Below are positions 27,237 to 36,673 of a DNA stretch of 64,000 nt, in pieces (the first letter of the stretch is position 1; each line of letters starts with the position of its first letter). Below the pieces are notes generated by a model that made no database searches, had not been told where the DNA came from, and saw nothing but the letters and a program-made list of their open reading frames with translations. Position numbers and translations under genes: made by a program. This stretch comes from Acidobacteriota bacterium (lineage in GTDB: Bacteria; Acidobacteriota; UBA6911; RPQK01; DATIPO01), in assembly GCA_035471785.1 (NCBI GenBank), contig DATIPQ010000101.1:1-64000 (forward strand). Direction: 5' to 3'.

Positions 27237-28217
27237 ATGGCCGGACGCAAAACCTCCATCGTGGTGGGACTCAATGCCGCCATCGCGGCCGTCAGCGACG
27301 AAATGCCGCTGATTCTCACCACCCTGGCCCGCGACGACCAGGAAGCGCTGCCCTTCGGGCCTCTCGATCCCGAAGGCGACCGAACCCTGGAACTGGGGCT
27401 GCGGGGATGGGTGCGCGAGCAAACCGGCGTGGAACTGGGCTACGTGGAGCAGCTCTACACCTTCGGCGACCGCAACCGCGATCCGCGGGAAACGGCGGGC
27501 GGCCCGCGGGTCATCTCGGTGGCCTACCTGGCCCTGGTGCGGCAAAGCAAGCTCACCGCTCCCAAGGCCCAATGGCGCGACTGCTACGAGTTCTTCCCCT
27601 GGGAGGACATGCGCGAAGGGCGTCCGCGCCTGTTCGACCAGACCATCGGCCCCTGCCTGGAGGAATGGGCCGCCCAAGCCGACTCGCCAGCCAAACGCCG
27701 TCAACGCCGGGACCGCAGCGCCATCGCCTTCGGACTGAGGGGCTCGCCCTGGGACTCGGACCGGGTGCTGGACCGCTACGAACTGGTCTACGAAGCCGGA
27801 CTGGTGGAAGAATCCGTGCGCGACGCCGCCGCCCGTGGACGCAGCCTCAAGCCGCTCCAGTGCATCCCCTCCGGGGAACCGCTGCTGGGGCGTCCGCTGG
27901 CCCTCGATCATCGGCGCATACTGGCCACCGCCCTGGGCCGTCTGCGGGGCAAGATCAAGTACCGCCCCGTGGTCTTCGAACTGCTGCCCGACACCTTCAC
28001 CCTCTTCCAATTGCAGCGGGTGGTGGAGGCTCTCTCCGGCGTCCGCCTGCACAAACAGAACTTCCGCCGCCTGGTGGCCAAGGGCGGACTGGTGGAACGC
28101 ACCGGGCAAATGGAGCCGCAAACCGGCGGACGTCCCGCCGAACTCTTCCGCTTCCGCCGCGAAGTGCTGCGCGAGCGTCCGGCGCCTGGGGTCGGCCTCC
28201 CGGGCCTGCGGGTGTGA
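27237..28217 (+). CDS. nrtR: NrtR-type Nudix-related transcriptional regulator of NAD metabolism
   Basis: A 326-residue protein with an N-terminal Nudix-like domain (about 8-150, with TLELGLRGWVREQTGVELGY in place of an active Nudix box, QLYTFGDRNRDPR and VISVAYLALV) and a C-terminal winged helix (LPDTFTLFQLQRVVEALSGV, KQNFRRLVAKGGLVERTG, GRPAELFRFR). This is the NrtR layout: ADP-ribose or a related NAD metabolite binds the Nudix domain and releases DNA. It lies directly upstream of nadA-nadB-nadC on the same strand, and two palindromes precede nadA, so it very likely represses that operon. The start ATG at 27237 has AGGAG close upstream. Confidence 0.9.
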   Translation: MAGRKTSIVVGLNAAIAAVSDEMPLILTTLARDDQEALPFGPLDPEGDRTLELGLRGWVREQTGVELGYVEQLYTFGDRNRDPRETAGGPRVISVAYLALVRQSKLTAPKAQWRDCYEFFPWEDMREGRPRLFDQTIGPCLEEWAAQADSPAKRRQRRDRSAIAFGLRGSPWDSDRVLDRYELVYEAGLVEESVRDAAARGRSLKPLQCIPSGEPLLGRPLALDHRRILATALGRLRGKIKYRPVVFELLPDTFTLFQLQRVVEALSGVRLHKQNFRRLVAKGGLVERTGQMEPQTGGRPAELFRFRREVLRERPAPGVGLPGLRV

Positions 28218-28336
28218 GACGTTTTCGCGGGAGGCCGGCCCCAAGTTCCAATTCCCAATGGCCAACTCCCGAGCCGAGGCAAAGGATCGTCGAAACCCGA
28301 CCTGCACCCGCCGCGTCACAAAGTTCTCAATATCCC

Positions 28337-28367
28337 TTGACAACGGGATATGCTCAGCTTTAGTATA
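28337..28367 (+). promoter_or_regulatory. nadA promoter with overlapping operator site 1
   Basis: TTGACA at 28337-28342 and TAGTAT at 28361-28366 (18-base spacing) form a sigma-70-type promoter. TATGCTCAG-C-TTTAGTATA at 28349-28367 is an imperfect palindrome resembling the perfect one at 28408 and covers the -10 element, so binding there should block polymerase. Confidence 0.65.
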
Positions 28368-28407
28368 AGTCCTGGCTCGACCGCGAGCCTTAATTTTTGA
28401 CCCTACT

Positions 28408-28426
28408 TATGCTCAATTTGAGCATA
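28408..28426 (+). promoter_or_regulatory. NrtR operator-like palindrome, site 2
   Basis: TATGCTCAA-T-TTGAGCATA is a perfect 9-base inverted repeat with a 1-base centre, 41 to 59 bases downstream of site 1 and 16 bases before the nadA start, just ahead of the ribosome-binding site AGGAG at 28431. Confidence 0.7.
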
Positions 28427-28442
28427 ATAGAGGAGTGCCAGC

Positions 28443-29489
28443 ATGACGACTCAACAAAGTTCTTTTTCAGGTTCAGGCCCGGACCTGCGCTTCGACGATC
28501 AGGTGGCCGCCCGCACTGCGGCCATCTACGACAAAGTGCGCGGCGTCATTCCCGAGATGGAATGGCCCGTCCATGCTCCTTACGTGGACGAGATCAACCG
28601 TCTCAAGAAGGAGCGCAATGCCATCATCCTGGCCCACAACTACCAGACCCCCGAGATCTTCCACGGCGTCGCCGACCTGAGCGGCGATTCGCTGGCCCTG
28701 GCCAAGTTGGCGGCCGAGACCGAGGCCCAAGTGATCGTGCTCTGCGGGGTCCACTTCATGGCCGAGACGGCCAAGCTCCTCAATCCCGACAAGACGGTGC
28801 TGATCCCCGACCTGGAGGCGGGCTGCTCGCTGGCTTCGTCCATCACGGGCGAGGACGTCAGGCTGCTGCGCCAGCGTTATCCCGAAGCCCCCGTGGTCAC
28901 CTATGTCAACACCTCGGCCGAGGTCAAGGCCGAGACCGACGTCTGCTGCACCTCGGCCAACGCCCTGCAGGTGGTGGAATCGCTCGACGCCGAGCGCATC
29001 ATCTTCCTGCCCGACGAGTATCTGGGACGCCACATCGCCTCCCAGACCGACAAGACCATCATCAACTGGAAGGGCCGCTGCGAGGTCCACGAGCGCTTCA
29101 CGGGAGAGGAGCTGCGGGCCTATCGCCAGGCTCACGGCCCGGATATCCGCGTGCTGGCGCATCCCGAGTGCCCTCCCGACGTGCTGGAAGAGGCCGACTT
29201 CATCGGATCCACTTCGGGACTCATCAATTACGTGGACGAGCACCGTCCCGCCCGCGTGGTGATGATCACCGAGTGCTCGATGAGCGACAACGTGTCGGTC
29301 AACTTTCCCGAGGTGGACTTCGTGCGTCCCTGCAACCTGTGTCCCCACATGAAGCGCATCACGCTGCCCAAGATCCTCGACTCGCTGCGCCACATGCGCT
29401 ACGAGGTCACGGTTGAGGAAGAGGTGGCCAAGCGCGCCCGCCGGGCCGTTGAGCGCATGATGGAAGTGGGCCGGGGGAAGGGCCAATGA
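28443..29489 (+). CDS. nadA: quinolinate synthase
   Basis: A 348-residue cytoplasmic 4Fe-4S enzyme that condenses iminoaspartate with dihydroxyacetone phosphate to quinolinate, the first ring-forming step of de novo NAD synthesis. Family motifs are [59 protein letters not shown] and, near the end, [13 protein letters not shown], with three conserved cysteines as cluster ligands. It starts with good SD AGGAG and overlaps nadB by ATGA. Regulated by the NrtR sites upstream. Confidence 0.96.
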   Translation: MTTQQSSFSGSGPDLRFDDQVAARTAAIYDKVRGVIPEMEWPVHAPYVDEINRLKKERNAIILAHNYQTPEIFHGVADLSGDSLALAKLAAETEAQVIVLCGVHFMAETAKLLNPDKTVLIPDLEAGCSLASSITGEDVRLLRQRYPEAPVVTYVNTSAEVKAETDVCCTSANALQVVESLDAERIIFLPDEYLGRHIASQTDKTIINWKGRCEVHERFTGEELRAYRQAHGPDIRVLAHPECPPDVLEEADFIGSTSGLINYVDEHRPARVVMITECSMSDNVSVNFPEVDFVRPCNLCPHMKRITLPKILDSLRHMRYEVTVEEEVAKRARRAVERMMEVGRGKGQ

Positions 29490-31141
29490 GTCCCGCCTTT
29501 GGCAAGAGCGGCGGGGCAGTCGACCAGGTGGTTTCAGCCTCGGCGCTGGTAATGGGGGCGGGCGTGGCCGGATTGTCGGCGGCGCTGGGACTGGCCGAGC
29601 GGCTTGCCGGGCAGGGCGCGGTGGCGGTGATCTCCAAGACGGCGCTGCAAAGCGGCTGCTCCAGCGTCTGGGCCCAGGGCGGCATCGCGGCCGCCGTCGG
29701 CCGGGACGATTCGCCCCGGCTGCACGCCCAGGACACGCTGGCGGTGGCGGGAGGCATTGGCGACGATGAGAGCGTCCGCCTGCTGGCAGAGGACGCCCCG
29801 CGTCAGATCGCCCGCCTCATCGGCCTGGGCACGCGTTTCGATCCGGCCCCCGACGGACGTCCCGCGCTGGGGCGCGAAGCCGCTCACCGGCGCAAGCGCA
29901 TCCTCCACTCCTTCGGAGATGCGACCGGGGCCGAATTGACCCGGGCCCTGACCGAGGCCGCCCGCCGCAGTCCGGGGCTGGACCTGTACGAAAACGCCTT
30001 CGCCCAGGAACTGGTGGTGCGGGATGGGCGCGTGCAGGGCCTGCTGGTGCGCCTCGAGGACGGCTCACAGGCCCTTTTCACCGCCCCCGTCGTAGTCATG
30101 GCCAGCGGCGGGCTGGGACGCCTCTATCTGCACACCACCAACCCGCCTCAATCCACCGCCGACGGACTGGCCATGGCCTACCGCGCAGGGGTGCTGCTGG
30201 CCGATCTCGAGTTCGTGCAATTCCACCCCACGGCCCTGCACGGCGGCGGCGATCCCATGCCGCTCTTGACCGAGGCCCTGCGGGGAGAAGGCGCCGTCCT
30301 CATCGATGACGGCGGACACCGCTTCATGCCCGAAATCCATGAACTGGCCGAACTCGCTCCCCGCGACGTGGTGGCCCGCGCCATCTGGGAGCGGCGGCGG
30401 CAGGGACATGAGGTTTACCTGGACGCCCGCCAGGCGGTCGGAGACCGCTTCCCGCGGCGCTTCCCCACCGTCTTCGAGTCCTGCCGCAAGGCCGGAATCG
30501 ACCCCCGCCGCCAACCCATTCCCGCCTCGCCGGCGGCTCACTACTACATCGGCGGCGCGGCTTCCGACACCCGCGGACGCACCTCCTTGCCGGGGCTGTG
30601 GGTGTGCGGCGAAGCATCGGCGACAGGCGTCCACGGCGCCAACCGGCTGGCCAGCAACTCGCTCATGGAAGGGCTGGTCTTCGGCGCCCGTGCGGCAGCC
30701 GACGCCTCGGACCGTTTCCATGAGCTTGAGGCGGCGCGTCCTCAGGTGCTGCGCCTGCTGCAGGACCTTGCGGCCCGGCGGCGTCCTGCCCGCAGCCTCG
30801 CGGAGGAGGAGGAGCCCATCCAGGCTCTGCGCGCGCTCATGTGGCGCCATGCGGGCCTGGTGCGCAGCCGCAGAGGTCTGAGGGCTGGACTGCAAAGCGT
30901 CGAGTCCTGGCAGCGCTCCCTTTCCAAGGCGGGAGCGGAAGCAAGCTGGGAATGGATTAACCTGCTGCAGGCCGCCCATCTCATCCTGCGGGCCGCCCTG
31001 CAGCGCACCGAGTCGCGCGGCGTCCACTTCCGCAGCGACTACCCCCAGCCCGACCCGGCTCAAGCCAGCCGACTTTACTTCGACAGCCGCAGCGGCCGAT
31101 TCACAAACAGCCGCCGGCGGCGCCCGGCCCTTGAGCGATGA
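29486..31141 (+). CDS. nadB: L-aspartate oxidase
   Basis: A 551-residue FAD enzyme of the succinate dehydrogenase/fumarate reductase flavoprotein family that oxidises L-aspartate to iminoaspartate for NadA. Motifs are the dinucleotide loop [60 protein letters not shown] and [20 protein letters not shown] with [11 protein letters not shown] helical C-terminal domain follows. Second gene of nadABC, overlapping nadA by 4 bases. Confidence 0.95.
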   Translation: MSPAFGKSGGAVDQVVSASALVMGAGVAGLSAALGLAERLAGQGAVAVISKTALQSGCSSVWAQGGIAAAVGRDDSPRLHAQDTLAVAGGIGDDESVRLLAEDAPRQIARLIGLGTRFDPAPDGRPALGREAAHRRKRILHSFGDATGAELTRALTEAARRSPGLDLYENAFAQELVVRDGRVQGLLVRLEDGSQALFTAPVVVMASGGLGRLYLHTTNPPQSTADGLAMAYRAGVLLADLEFVQFHPTALHGGGDPMPLLTEALRGEGAVLIDDGGHRFMPEIHELAELAPRDVVARAIWERRRQGHEVYLDARQAVGDRFPRRFPTVFESCRKAGIDPRRQPIPASPAAHYYIGGAASDTRGRTSLPGLWVCGEASATGVHGANRLASNSLMEGLVFGARAAADASDRFHELEAARPQVLRLLQDLAARRRPARSLAEEEEPIQALRALMWRHAGLVRSRRGLRAGLQSVESWQRSLSKAGAEASWEWINLLQAAHLILRAALQRTESRGVHFRSDYPQPDPAQASRLYFDSRSGRFTNSRRRRPALER

Positions 31142-31165
31142 AGGCGCTAGTATCCTGAGACCGCA

Positions 31166-32026
31166 ATGAACCCTATCCACTACCGCAACCTGGTGCGCCT
31201 TGCCCTGGAGGAAGACCTGGGACGCGCCGGAGACCTGACCACCGACAGCATCGTGCCGGCCGCCGCCCGCAGCCGGGCCGTCATCGCCGCCCGCCGCCCC
31301 GGCCGTGTGGCGGGAACCGATGTTGCGGCCGAGGCCTTTCGCCAGCTCGACCCGGAGGTGGAGATCGAGACGCTCATCGCCGACGGCGAGGACGTTCAGT
31401 CCGGTCAGGTCATCGCCCGCCTGAGAGGACCCTCGCGGGCACTGCTGAGCGGCGAGCGCACGGCACTCAACTTTATGGGTCATCTGTGCGGTATCGCCAC
31501 GGTAACGCGGGAAATCGTGGAGGCGGTGGCCGGCTACGACAGCCGCATCGTGTGTACCCGAAAGACCACTCCCGGCCTGCGGGCGCTGGAGAAGTACGCG
31601 GTGCGCATGGGCGGCGGCTGCAATCACCGTTTCGGGCTCGACGACGCCGTGCTCATCAAGGACAACCACCTCAAGGTGGCCGGCTCCGTCAAAGAAGCCC
31701 TTTCCCGAGTCCGCCGCCGGGTGGGGCACATGGTCAAGGTCGAACTGGAAGTCGACACTCTGCAACAACTCGAGCAGGCCCTCAGTCTGGGGGAAGCCCC
31801 GGGCCTGAAGCGCCCAGCCTTGGACGCAGTCCTTCTCGACAACATGCCCTTGGATGAACTGCGGCGCGCCGTGCAGATGTGCCGCGGTCAGGTCATCAGC
31901 GAAGCCTCAGGCGGAATCACTCCCGAAACTGCCGCCCAGGTAGCCGCCTGCGGCCCCGACCTCATCTCCGTCGGCTGGATCACCCACTCCGCCCCGACCC
32001 TCGACTTGGGCCTCGATTTCGAATAA
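31166..32026 (+). CDS. nadC: nicotinate-nucleotide diphosphorylase (carboxylating), quinolinate phosphoribosyltransferase
   Basis: A 286-residue enzyme that converts quinolinate and PRPP to nicotinate mononucleotide. Visible motifs: LEEDLGRAGDLTTDS at the N-terminus, ERTALNFMGHLCGIAT, CTRKTTPGLRALEKYAV, GGGCNHRFGLDDAVLIKDNH, KVELEVDTL and EASGGITPET, all diagnostic of NadC. It is the last gene of the NrtR-controlled operon, 24 bases after nadB. Complete length. Confidence 0.96.
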   Translation: MNPIHYRNLVRLALEEDLGRAGDLTTDSIVPAAARSRAVIAARRPGRVAGTDVAAEAFRQLDPEVEIETLIADGEDVQSGQVIARLRGPSRALLSGERTALNFMGHLCGIATVTREIVEAVAGYDSRIVCTRKTTPGLRALEKYAVRMGGGCNHRFGLDDAVLIKDNHLKVAGSVKEALSRVRRRVGHMVKVELEVDTLQQLEQALSLGEAPGLKRPALDAVLLDNMPLDELRRAVQMCRGQVISEASGGITPETAAQVAACGPDLISVGWITHSAPTLDLGLDFE

Positions 32027-32057
32027 CCGTCGGAAATCCGCCCCGTTTTGAAAGTCC

Positions 32058-32096
32058 TTGACATGGTATGCCGCCAACCTATATGCTTGCGGCATA
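32058..32096 (+). promoter_or_regulatory. promoter and dyad upstream of PadR 2
   Basis: TTGACA (32058-32063) and TATGCT (32082-32087) are 18 bases apart. The inverted repeat TATGCCGC (32067-32074) and GCGGCATA (32089-32096) is perfect and flanks the -10 element. The layout fits autorepression by the PadR protein encoded 19 bases downstream. Confidence 0.65.
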
Positions 32097-32114
32097 TAAC
32101 CAAGGACGCGCCAA

Positions 32115-32495
32115 GTGAGCAAAGATCCCGCCAAAACAGACTCGGCGTCTGCCGAAATCACCCTCAGCCCCGTGGAATTCCAGATCCTGCTGGCGTTGGC
32201 TGAGACCGACTGCCACGGCTATGGAATCATGCAGCGGACCGAGCAGCGAACCCGAGGCTCGGTCAACTTGGAACCGGGTAACCTCTACCGGGCTCTGGCC
32301 CGGCTGCTCGAGCGAGGACTCGTCGAGCGCTGCGGACGCCAGCGGGCACCCGAATCGGGAATGCAGCGACGGCGCTACTACCGCATTACCGCCCGAGGAC
32401 GCCAGGGGGCTGCCGCCCAGGCCGGCCGGATGGCGGAACTCGTGGAGGCCGCCCGCCGTGCGAAACTGGTTCCCGACCCCGAGGCTTCCTCATGA
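32115..32495 (+). CDS. PadR-family transcriptional regulator
   Basis: A 126-residue winged-helix regulator with a GTG start. The PadR signature is EFQILLALAETDCHGYGIMQ, then GNLYRALARLLERGLVERCG and RRRYYRITARGRQGAAAQA. Compared with the PadR at 14226 it shares the same fold and gene pairing but only moderate identity. It overlaps the downstream ADOP permease gene in an ATGA, so the two are translated together. Likely represses its own operon through the dyad at 32067-32096. Confidence 0.9.
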   Translation: MSKDPAKTDSASAEITLSPVEFQILLALAETDCHGYGIMQRTEQRTRGSVNLEPGNLYRALARLLERGLVERCGRQRAPESGMQRRRYYRITARGRQGAAAQAGRMAELVEAARRAKLVPDPEASS

Positions 32496-35167
32496 GAAGT
32501 CGGCCCCCCTCAGGCTTTCCCCTCTCCGAGCTGTGCTATCGCGTCCTGCTTTTCTGCACTTTTCCGCCGCACTTCCGCCGCCAGTTCGGTCAAGAAATGA
32601 TGGAGATGTTCCGTGACCGCTGCCGGCGGGAGTATGGGCTGGCGGGCCCTGGCGGCCTCTGCAGGCTGTGGTTTCGCACCTTGACTGACCTGATCAGGCA
32701 GGGGACCGCCGAGAGGTTAAGGCCGCTCAAAGAGAAGCGCGCCCGATCTGCCAGACCCAAGGTCCCCCGGGCCGCGTCTCTCGGTTCCTGGCTCTACGAT
32801 TGCCGGTCGGCGCTGCGCAGCCTGATGCGAAGCCGCCTCTTCACGCTGACCGCCGCGACTTCGCTGGCTCTGGGAATCGGGGCCAGTGCCGCCATCCTGA
32901 GCCTCGTCGAGGCCGTCCATTTTCGACCGCTTCCCTTCCCTGAGCCCGGCCGCCTCACCACCATATGGCGCGATGACCGGCCCCACGGGGTACGGGGCTG
33001 GTTCTCCTATCCTGACTATGTCGACTTGATCGAGCGCAACCGGAGCTTTTCGAAGGTTGCGGCCTTCGGCGGCGGAGTCCTGACGCTGATGAGCGAGAGA
33101 GGGCCCGTGCGGGTAAACGCGATGCTTACTTCTCAGCTCTTCCAAGTCCTGGCGGTTGAGTTGCAGCAGGGCCGGCCCTTCACTCCCCAGGAGCTGGACC
33201 GGGGCGATCGCGTCGCGATCGTTGGAGATCGACTCTGGAAGCAGCATCTGGGAGGTGACCCCTCGCTGGTCGGCTCCTCGATCAGGCTCAACGGCGAGAG
33301 CGTGACCGTGGTGGGAATCGCGCCATCCGGATTCGACTTCCCCAACCAGTCTCAACTCTGGGTCCCGCTGTCGCCATCGCAGGGTTACGGGAGGGGCTTT
33401 TATTGGTTGCGGGTGGTCGCAAGGCTCAAGGAGAACGTCTCGCTGGCGAGTGCCCAGCGGGACGTGGAGCAGATCATCGCCCGACTGGAGCAAGAATATC
33501 CCGGCCGCTACAAAGACAACGGAGCCGACCTGACGCCGCTGCACGACTACCTGGCTGAAGACATGGGCTCGGCCCTGTGGATTCTGCTCTGCGGGGCGGG
33601 TCTGGTCTTGCTGGTGGCCTGCGGCAATGTCGCCAACTTGTTGCTGGCCCGAAACGCTCGACGCCGCCACGACCTGGCGGTCCGCTCGGCCCTCGGTGCC
33701 GGCCGCCTCAGGATGGCAAGGCAGATGATTTTGGAAAGCTTGTTTCTGGGCGGCCTGGGCGCTTTGGGAGGGGCCGTCTTGGCGGTGGCGGGAATCCGCC
33801 TGTTGGCGCTGACCGCTCCGGCTGACTCTCCTCTCGGGCAGGAGGGGGTCAGCATTTCGCTGCTGGGCTTCGCCCTGGCCTTGGGACTGATCACAAGCCT
33901 TCTCTTCGGGCTGATGCCGTCCTTGTCGGCAACGCTCATCTGTCCGGGCAAGGGTCTTTCCTCCAACCGCACTTCTTGGAGCGGGCGCGACCGTACTCGA
34001 GTCCGATCGGCGCTCTTGATCTGCGAGGTGGCATTGGCCGTAGTGCTGCTGACCGGCACCGGGTTGCTGGTCAAGAGCATGTGGCGGCTGCTCTCCGTCG
34101 ACAAGGGATTCCAGGCCGAGAACATCTTGACCGTAGAGATGCACCTGCCCCGCCATCGCTACAGGGAAGAAGAGCGAATCATCCAATTCGTCGAAGGATC
34201 GCGGCAAGCTGTCAGCGCCATTCCAGGAGTCCAGGCGGCCGGGCACGTCGAGTACCTGCCCTTCAGCAACCGTATGTGGGGAACCCGCCTTGCCGCTGAA
34301 GGACAGCCGGTCCAACCCCGCCCCGAGCGGATCATCGTCAACTACAACGCCGCCACCGCCGGCTATTTCGAGGCGTTGAGGGTTCCCCTGCTGCGGGGCC
34401 GCATGTTCGATGTCCGGGACACGGCTTCCAGTCAACCCGTGGTCCTGATCAATTCCACTCTGGCCGAGCAGCTTTGGCCGGGGAAAGACCCCGTCGGGGC
34501 ACGCATCACCCCCGGGGAGCCCGAGGTGGGGAACTGGCTGCGGGTCGTGGGAGTGGTTGGCGACGTCCGCAATCGAGGACTTCCCAAGGCACCGCGCGGC
34601 GAAGTCTATCAGGTCATCGACCAGCTCCCCTCGCGTGAGGTGACCTTGGTCGTCCGCGCCCCGGCCGGGCAGGACGTAGCTCCCGCCCTGCGTTCGGTCT
34701 TGCAGAAACTGGAGCCGGAGCTGCCGGTCGAGATCCGTCCGCTGACAGGACTGGTGTCCCAATCGGTTTCAGGACGCCGCTTCACGCTCATCCTGCTGGG
34801 ACTCTTCTCGAGCCTGGCGACCGGGCTGGCCTTAGTGGGGATTTACGGCGTGGTCGCCTACAACGTGACTCAGCGGACAGCCGAGATGGGCCTGCGCATG
34901 GCGCTTGGCGCCGACCGGTCAACCATCTTGCGCATGATCCTGGGCCAGGGCGGACGACTGGCGCTGGCGGGATTGGCAGCCGGCTTGGCCGCGGCATTCG
35001 CCTGCAGCCGCCTTCTGGCCGACCTGCTCTTCCAGGTTGAGCCATGGGACGGGGCGACCCTGCTCTCGGTTTCGCTCATCTGCCTGGGCAGCGCCCTGTT
35101 GGCCAGCGCCATCCCTGCCCTTCGGGCCTCGCGAATCGACCCCGCTCTCTCGCTGAGAAGCGAATGA
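32492..35167 (+). CDS. ADOP-type ABC transporter permease (MacB/FtsX duplicated)
   Basis: An 891-residue membrane protein paralogous to the one at 14603. It has a cytoplasmic prefix of about 100 residues containing CTFPPHFRRQFGQEMMEMFR, then TM1 near 118-140, MacB core, three helices near 365-490, and a second MacB/FtsX unit ending in QRTAEMGLRMALGADRSTI and LRASRIDPALSLRSE. Such permeases are numerous in Acidobacteriota and are thought to act in efflux or lipoprotein/peptide export, but no ATPase is adjacent. Substrate unknown. Cotranscribed with PadR 2. Confidence 0.92.
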   Translation: MRSRPPSGFPLSELCYRVLLFCTFPPHFRRQFGQEMMEMFRDRCRREYGLAGPGGLCRLWFRTLTDLIRQGTAERLRPLKEKRARSARPKVPRAASLGSWLYDCRSALRSLMRSRLFTLTAATSLALGIGASAAILSLVEAVHFRPLPFPEPGRLTTIWRDDRPHGVRGWFSYPDYVDLIERNRSFSKVAAFGGGVLTLMSERGPVRVNAMLTSQLFQVLAVELQQGRPFTPQELDRGDRVAIVGDRLWKQHLGGDPSLVGSSIRLNGESVTVVGIAPSGFDFPNQSQLWVPLSPSQGYGRGFYWLRVVARLKENVSLASAQRDVEQIIARLEQEYPGRYKDNGADLTPLHDYLAEDMGSALWILLCGAGLVLLVACGNVANLLLARNARRRHDLAVRSALGAGRLRMARQMILESLFLGGLGALGGAVLAVAGIRLLALTAPADSPLGQEGVSISLLGFALALGLITSLLFGLMPSLSATLICPGKGLSSNRTSWSGRDRTRVRSALLICEVALAVVLLTGTGLLVKSMWRLLSVDKGFQAENILTVEMHLPRHRYREEERIIQFVEGSRQAVSAIPGVQAAGHVEYLPFSNRMWGTRLAAEGQPVQPRPERIIVNYNAATAGYFEALRVPLLRGRMFDVRDTASSQPVVLINSTLAEQLWPGKDPVGARITPGEPEVGNWLRVVGVVGDVRNRGLPKAPRGEVYQVIDQLPSREVTLVVRAPAGQDVAPALRSVLQKLEPELPVEIRPLTGLVSQSVSGRRFTLILLGLFSSLATGLALVGIYGVVAYNVTQRTAEMGLRMALGADRSTILRMILGQGGRLALAGLAAGLAAAFACSRLLADLLFQVEPWDGATLLSVSLICLGSALLASAIPALRASRIDPALSLRSE

Positions 35168-35194
35168 CGCCCACATCGGAACCCCTCTCGATCC

Positions 35195-35836
35195 TCAGTC
35201 ATCGCCCAGAATGGCTTCGCCCTTAATCAGCCAGGACACTCCGAAGGCCACCACCAAAATGGCTTCAAGCCAGAAAACGGGGTTGAGAGACTCCAGGGCC
35301 GTCTGCGTGCCCTCGGGGAGACGGAAGTAGATGAAAATGAGCGCAATGCAGGCCAGCATCATGTAGCCGGTCACCCTGTAGATCTTGATTCTGAGCAGCT
35401 TCTTGGGGCCGGGGGGGTGTTTGGGGTCGGTCTTGGTGAAGAGGATGAGGGCGAAATAGGTCAGCGTCAGAAAGAGAAGGCCCGCAAAGATGAAGTGGAG
35501 GCGGTCGACCAGCACATCCGAGCCGGAGAGGGGACCCTCGGGTGCCTCGGGAAAAAGCGCAGTGCCCACGGCGAAAACGCAGGCCAGGTTGCCGGCGATA
35601 TTGTCTTTGCGCTCATAGCCCTTGTAGGACATGAGGAAGAAGCCGATCACGAACAGCGTGCCCACGAAGACGTCTCCCATGTGGGTGTGGTAGTAGCTGC
35701 TGATCGACCGGCGAAGACCGGTTCCGAAAAGCAGGGCGCCCAAAGCCAGCAAAAAGGGCAAGGCGGTTCCCAGGATTCCGATAGCCTTTCGCAAGGTCAG
35801 ATAAGAAATGACCAGGTCGTTGGGGTCTTCTTTCAT
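35195..35836 (-). CDS. hypothetical membrane protein
   Basis: A 213-residue protein with about six hydrophobic helices (near residues 14-34, 50-67, 78-95, 112-132, 151-170 and 185-203 by eye) and the short motifs SSYYHTHMGDVFVG and GYERKDNIAGN. The arrangement resembles the DUF998/frag1-like membrane proteins, but I cannot assign it firmly. TATACT lies on the minus strand at 35866-35871, about 30 bases upstream of the ATG at 35836, a plausible -10 box that argues for this start rather than an upstream GTG at 35875. Confidence 0.7.
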   Translation of the reverse strand: MKEDPNDLVISYLTLRKAIGILGTALPFLLALGALLFGTGLRRSISSYYHTHMGDVFVGTLFVIGFFLMSYKGYERKDNIAGNLACVFAVGTALFPEAPEGPLSGSDVLVDRLHFIFAGLLFLTLTYFALILFTKTDPKHPPGPKKLLRIKIYRVTGYMMLACIALIFIYFRLPEGTQTALESLNPVFWLEAILVVAFGVSWLIKGEAILGDD

Positions 35837-35896
35837 GGCGCTGAACTGCAGGGCAGATTGGGCGGAGTATAGCACGCCCCCTGGCGGACGGCCTGC

Positions 35897-36604
35897 TTAC
35901 GGAGAACGGCTGCTTTGGTTCCGCGCGGGCCTCTCGGCGGCTTTCACATCGGCGAAGCGGAAGCCTTCCCGGGTGACGATCTCGCCGGGCTGGACGGCGA
36001 TGGGGTGGCTGAACATAGGGCCCGCGAAGCAGAATGTGTGGAATTCGCCGCGTTCTCCGCAGGGGTCGACCGCGGACGGCAACTCGCTCAGCAGGGCCTG
36101 GTCGTAATAGCGTCCGGCCAAGCCGGGATCGAGCTGTCGGGGATCGACGCAGGTGATGACGGCCCGCAACCCCGCGTCCAGCATGCGCCCGGCCAATGCC
36201 GGCGTCTCACGGGCCGAGCACCAGATGGGGAAAAACGGGTCGATGCCGCTGCCGGAAAGCATCTTGATGCGATACTCGCGGATGTCCTCCAGGAACAGGT
36301 CGCCGAAGGCCATGTGCGTCACCCCCTGGGCCTTGGCCCGCTGATGAGCCTCCCCCATGCGTCTCTCGTATTCCTCATTGCAACAGGGCGAGGGCAACTC
36401 CACCTCCCAAAGCGGCAGCCCGGCGGCTTCGGCTTGAGCCTGCACCAGCTCCCGCCGCACGGCGTGCATGCTGACGCGATCGGCCTCCTGATTGAAGGTG
36501 GTCAGCAGCCCAACCACCTCGCAATCCTCCCGGCGCCCAAGCACATGCAGCGCCCAAGCGCTGTCCTTCCCCGAACTCCATGCCAACAGGACCCGCTTCG
36601 CCAT
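35897..36604 (-). CDS. PP-loop ATPase, diphthine-ammonia ligase-like (Dph6/DUF71 family)
   Basis: A 235-residue cytoplasmic adenine-nucleotide alpha-hydrolase. The PP-loop SSGKDSAWALH lies at residues 9-19 from the ATG at 36604. Further family motifs are TTFNQEADRVSMHAVR, MAFGDLFLEDIREYR, PIWCSARETPALA and DPCGERGEFHTFCFAGPMF. In archaea and eukaryotes the family amidates diphthine; bacterial members have no diphthamide and their substrate is unknown. An upstream in-frame ATG at 36661 would add a poorly supported 19 residues. Single gene. Confidence 0.88.
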   Translation of the reverse strand: MAKRVLLAWSSGKDSAWALHVLGRREDCEVVGLLTTFNQEADRVSMHAVRRELVQAQAEAAGLPLWEVELPSPCCNEEYERRMGEAHQRAKAQGVTHMAFGDLFLEDIREYRIKMLSGSGIDPFFPIWCSARETPALAGRMLDAGLRAVITCVDPRQLDPGLAGRYYDQALLSELPSAVDPCGERGEFHTFCFAGPMFSHPIAVQPGEIVTREGFRFADVKAAERPARNQSSRSP

Positions 36605-36673
36605 AGCTGGCATTGTACTGAATCCGCATGAGGCTGCCGTCTCAAGAAGGGGACCTGCCAAGTCTAAGATCTA

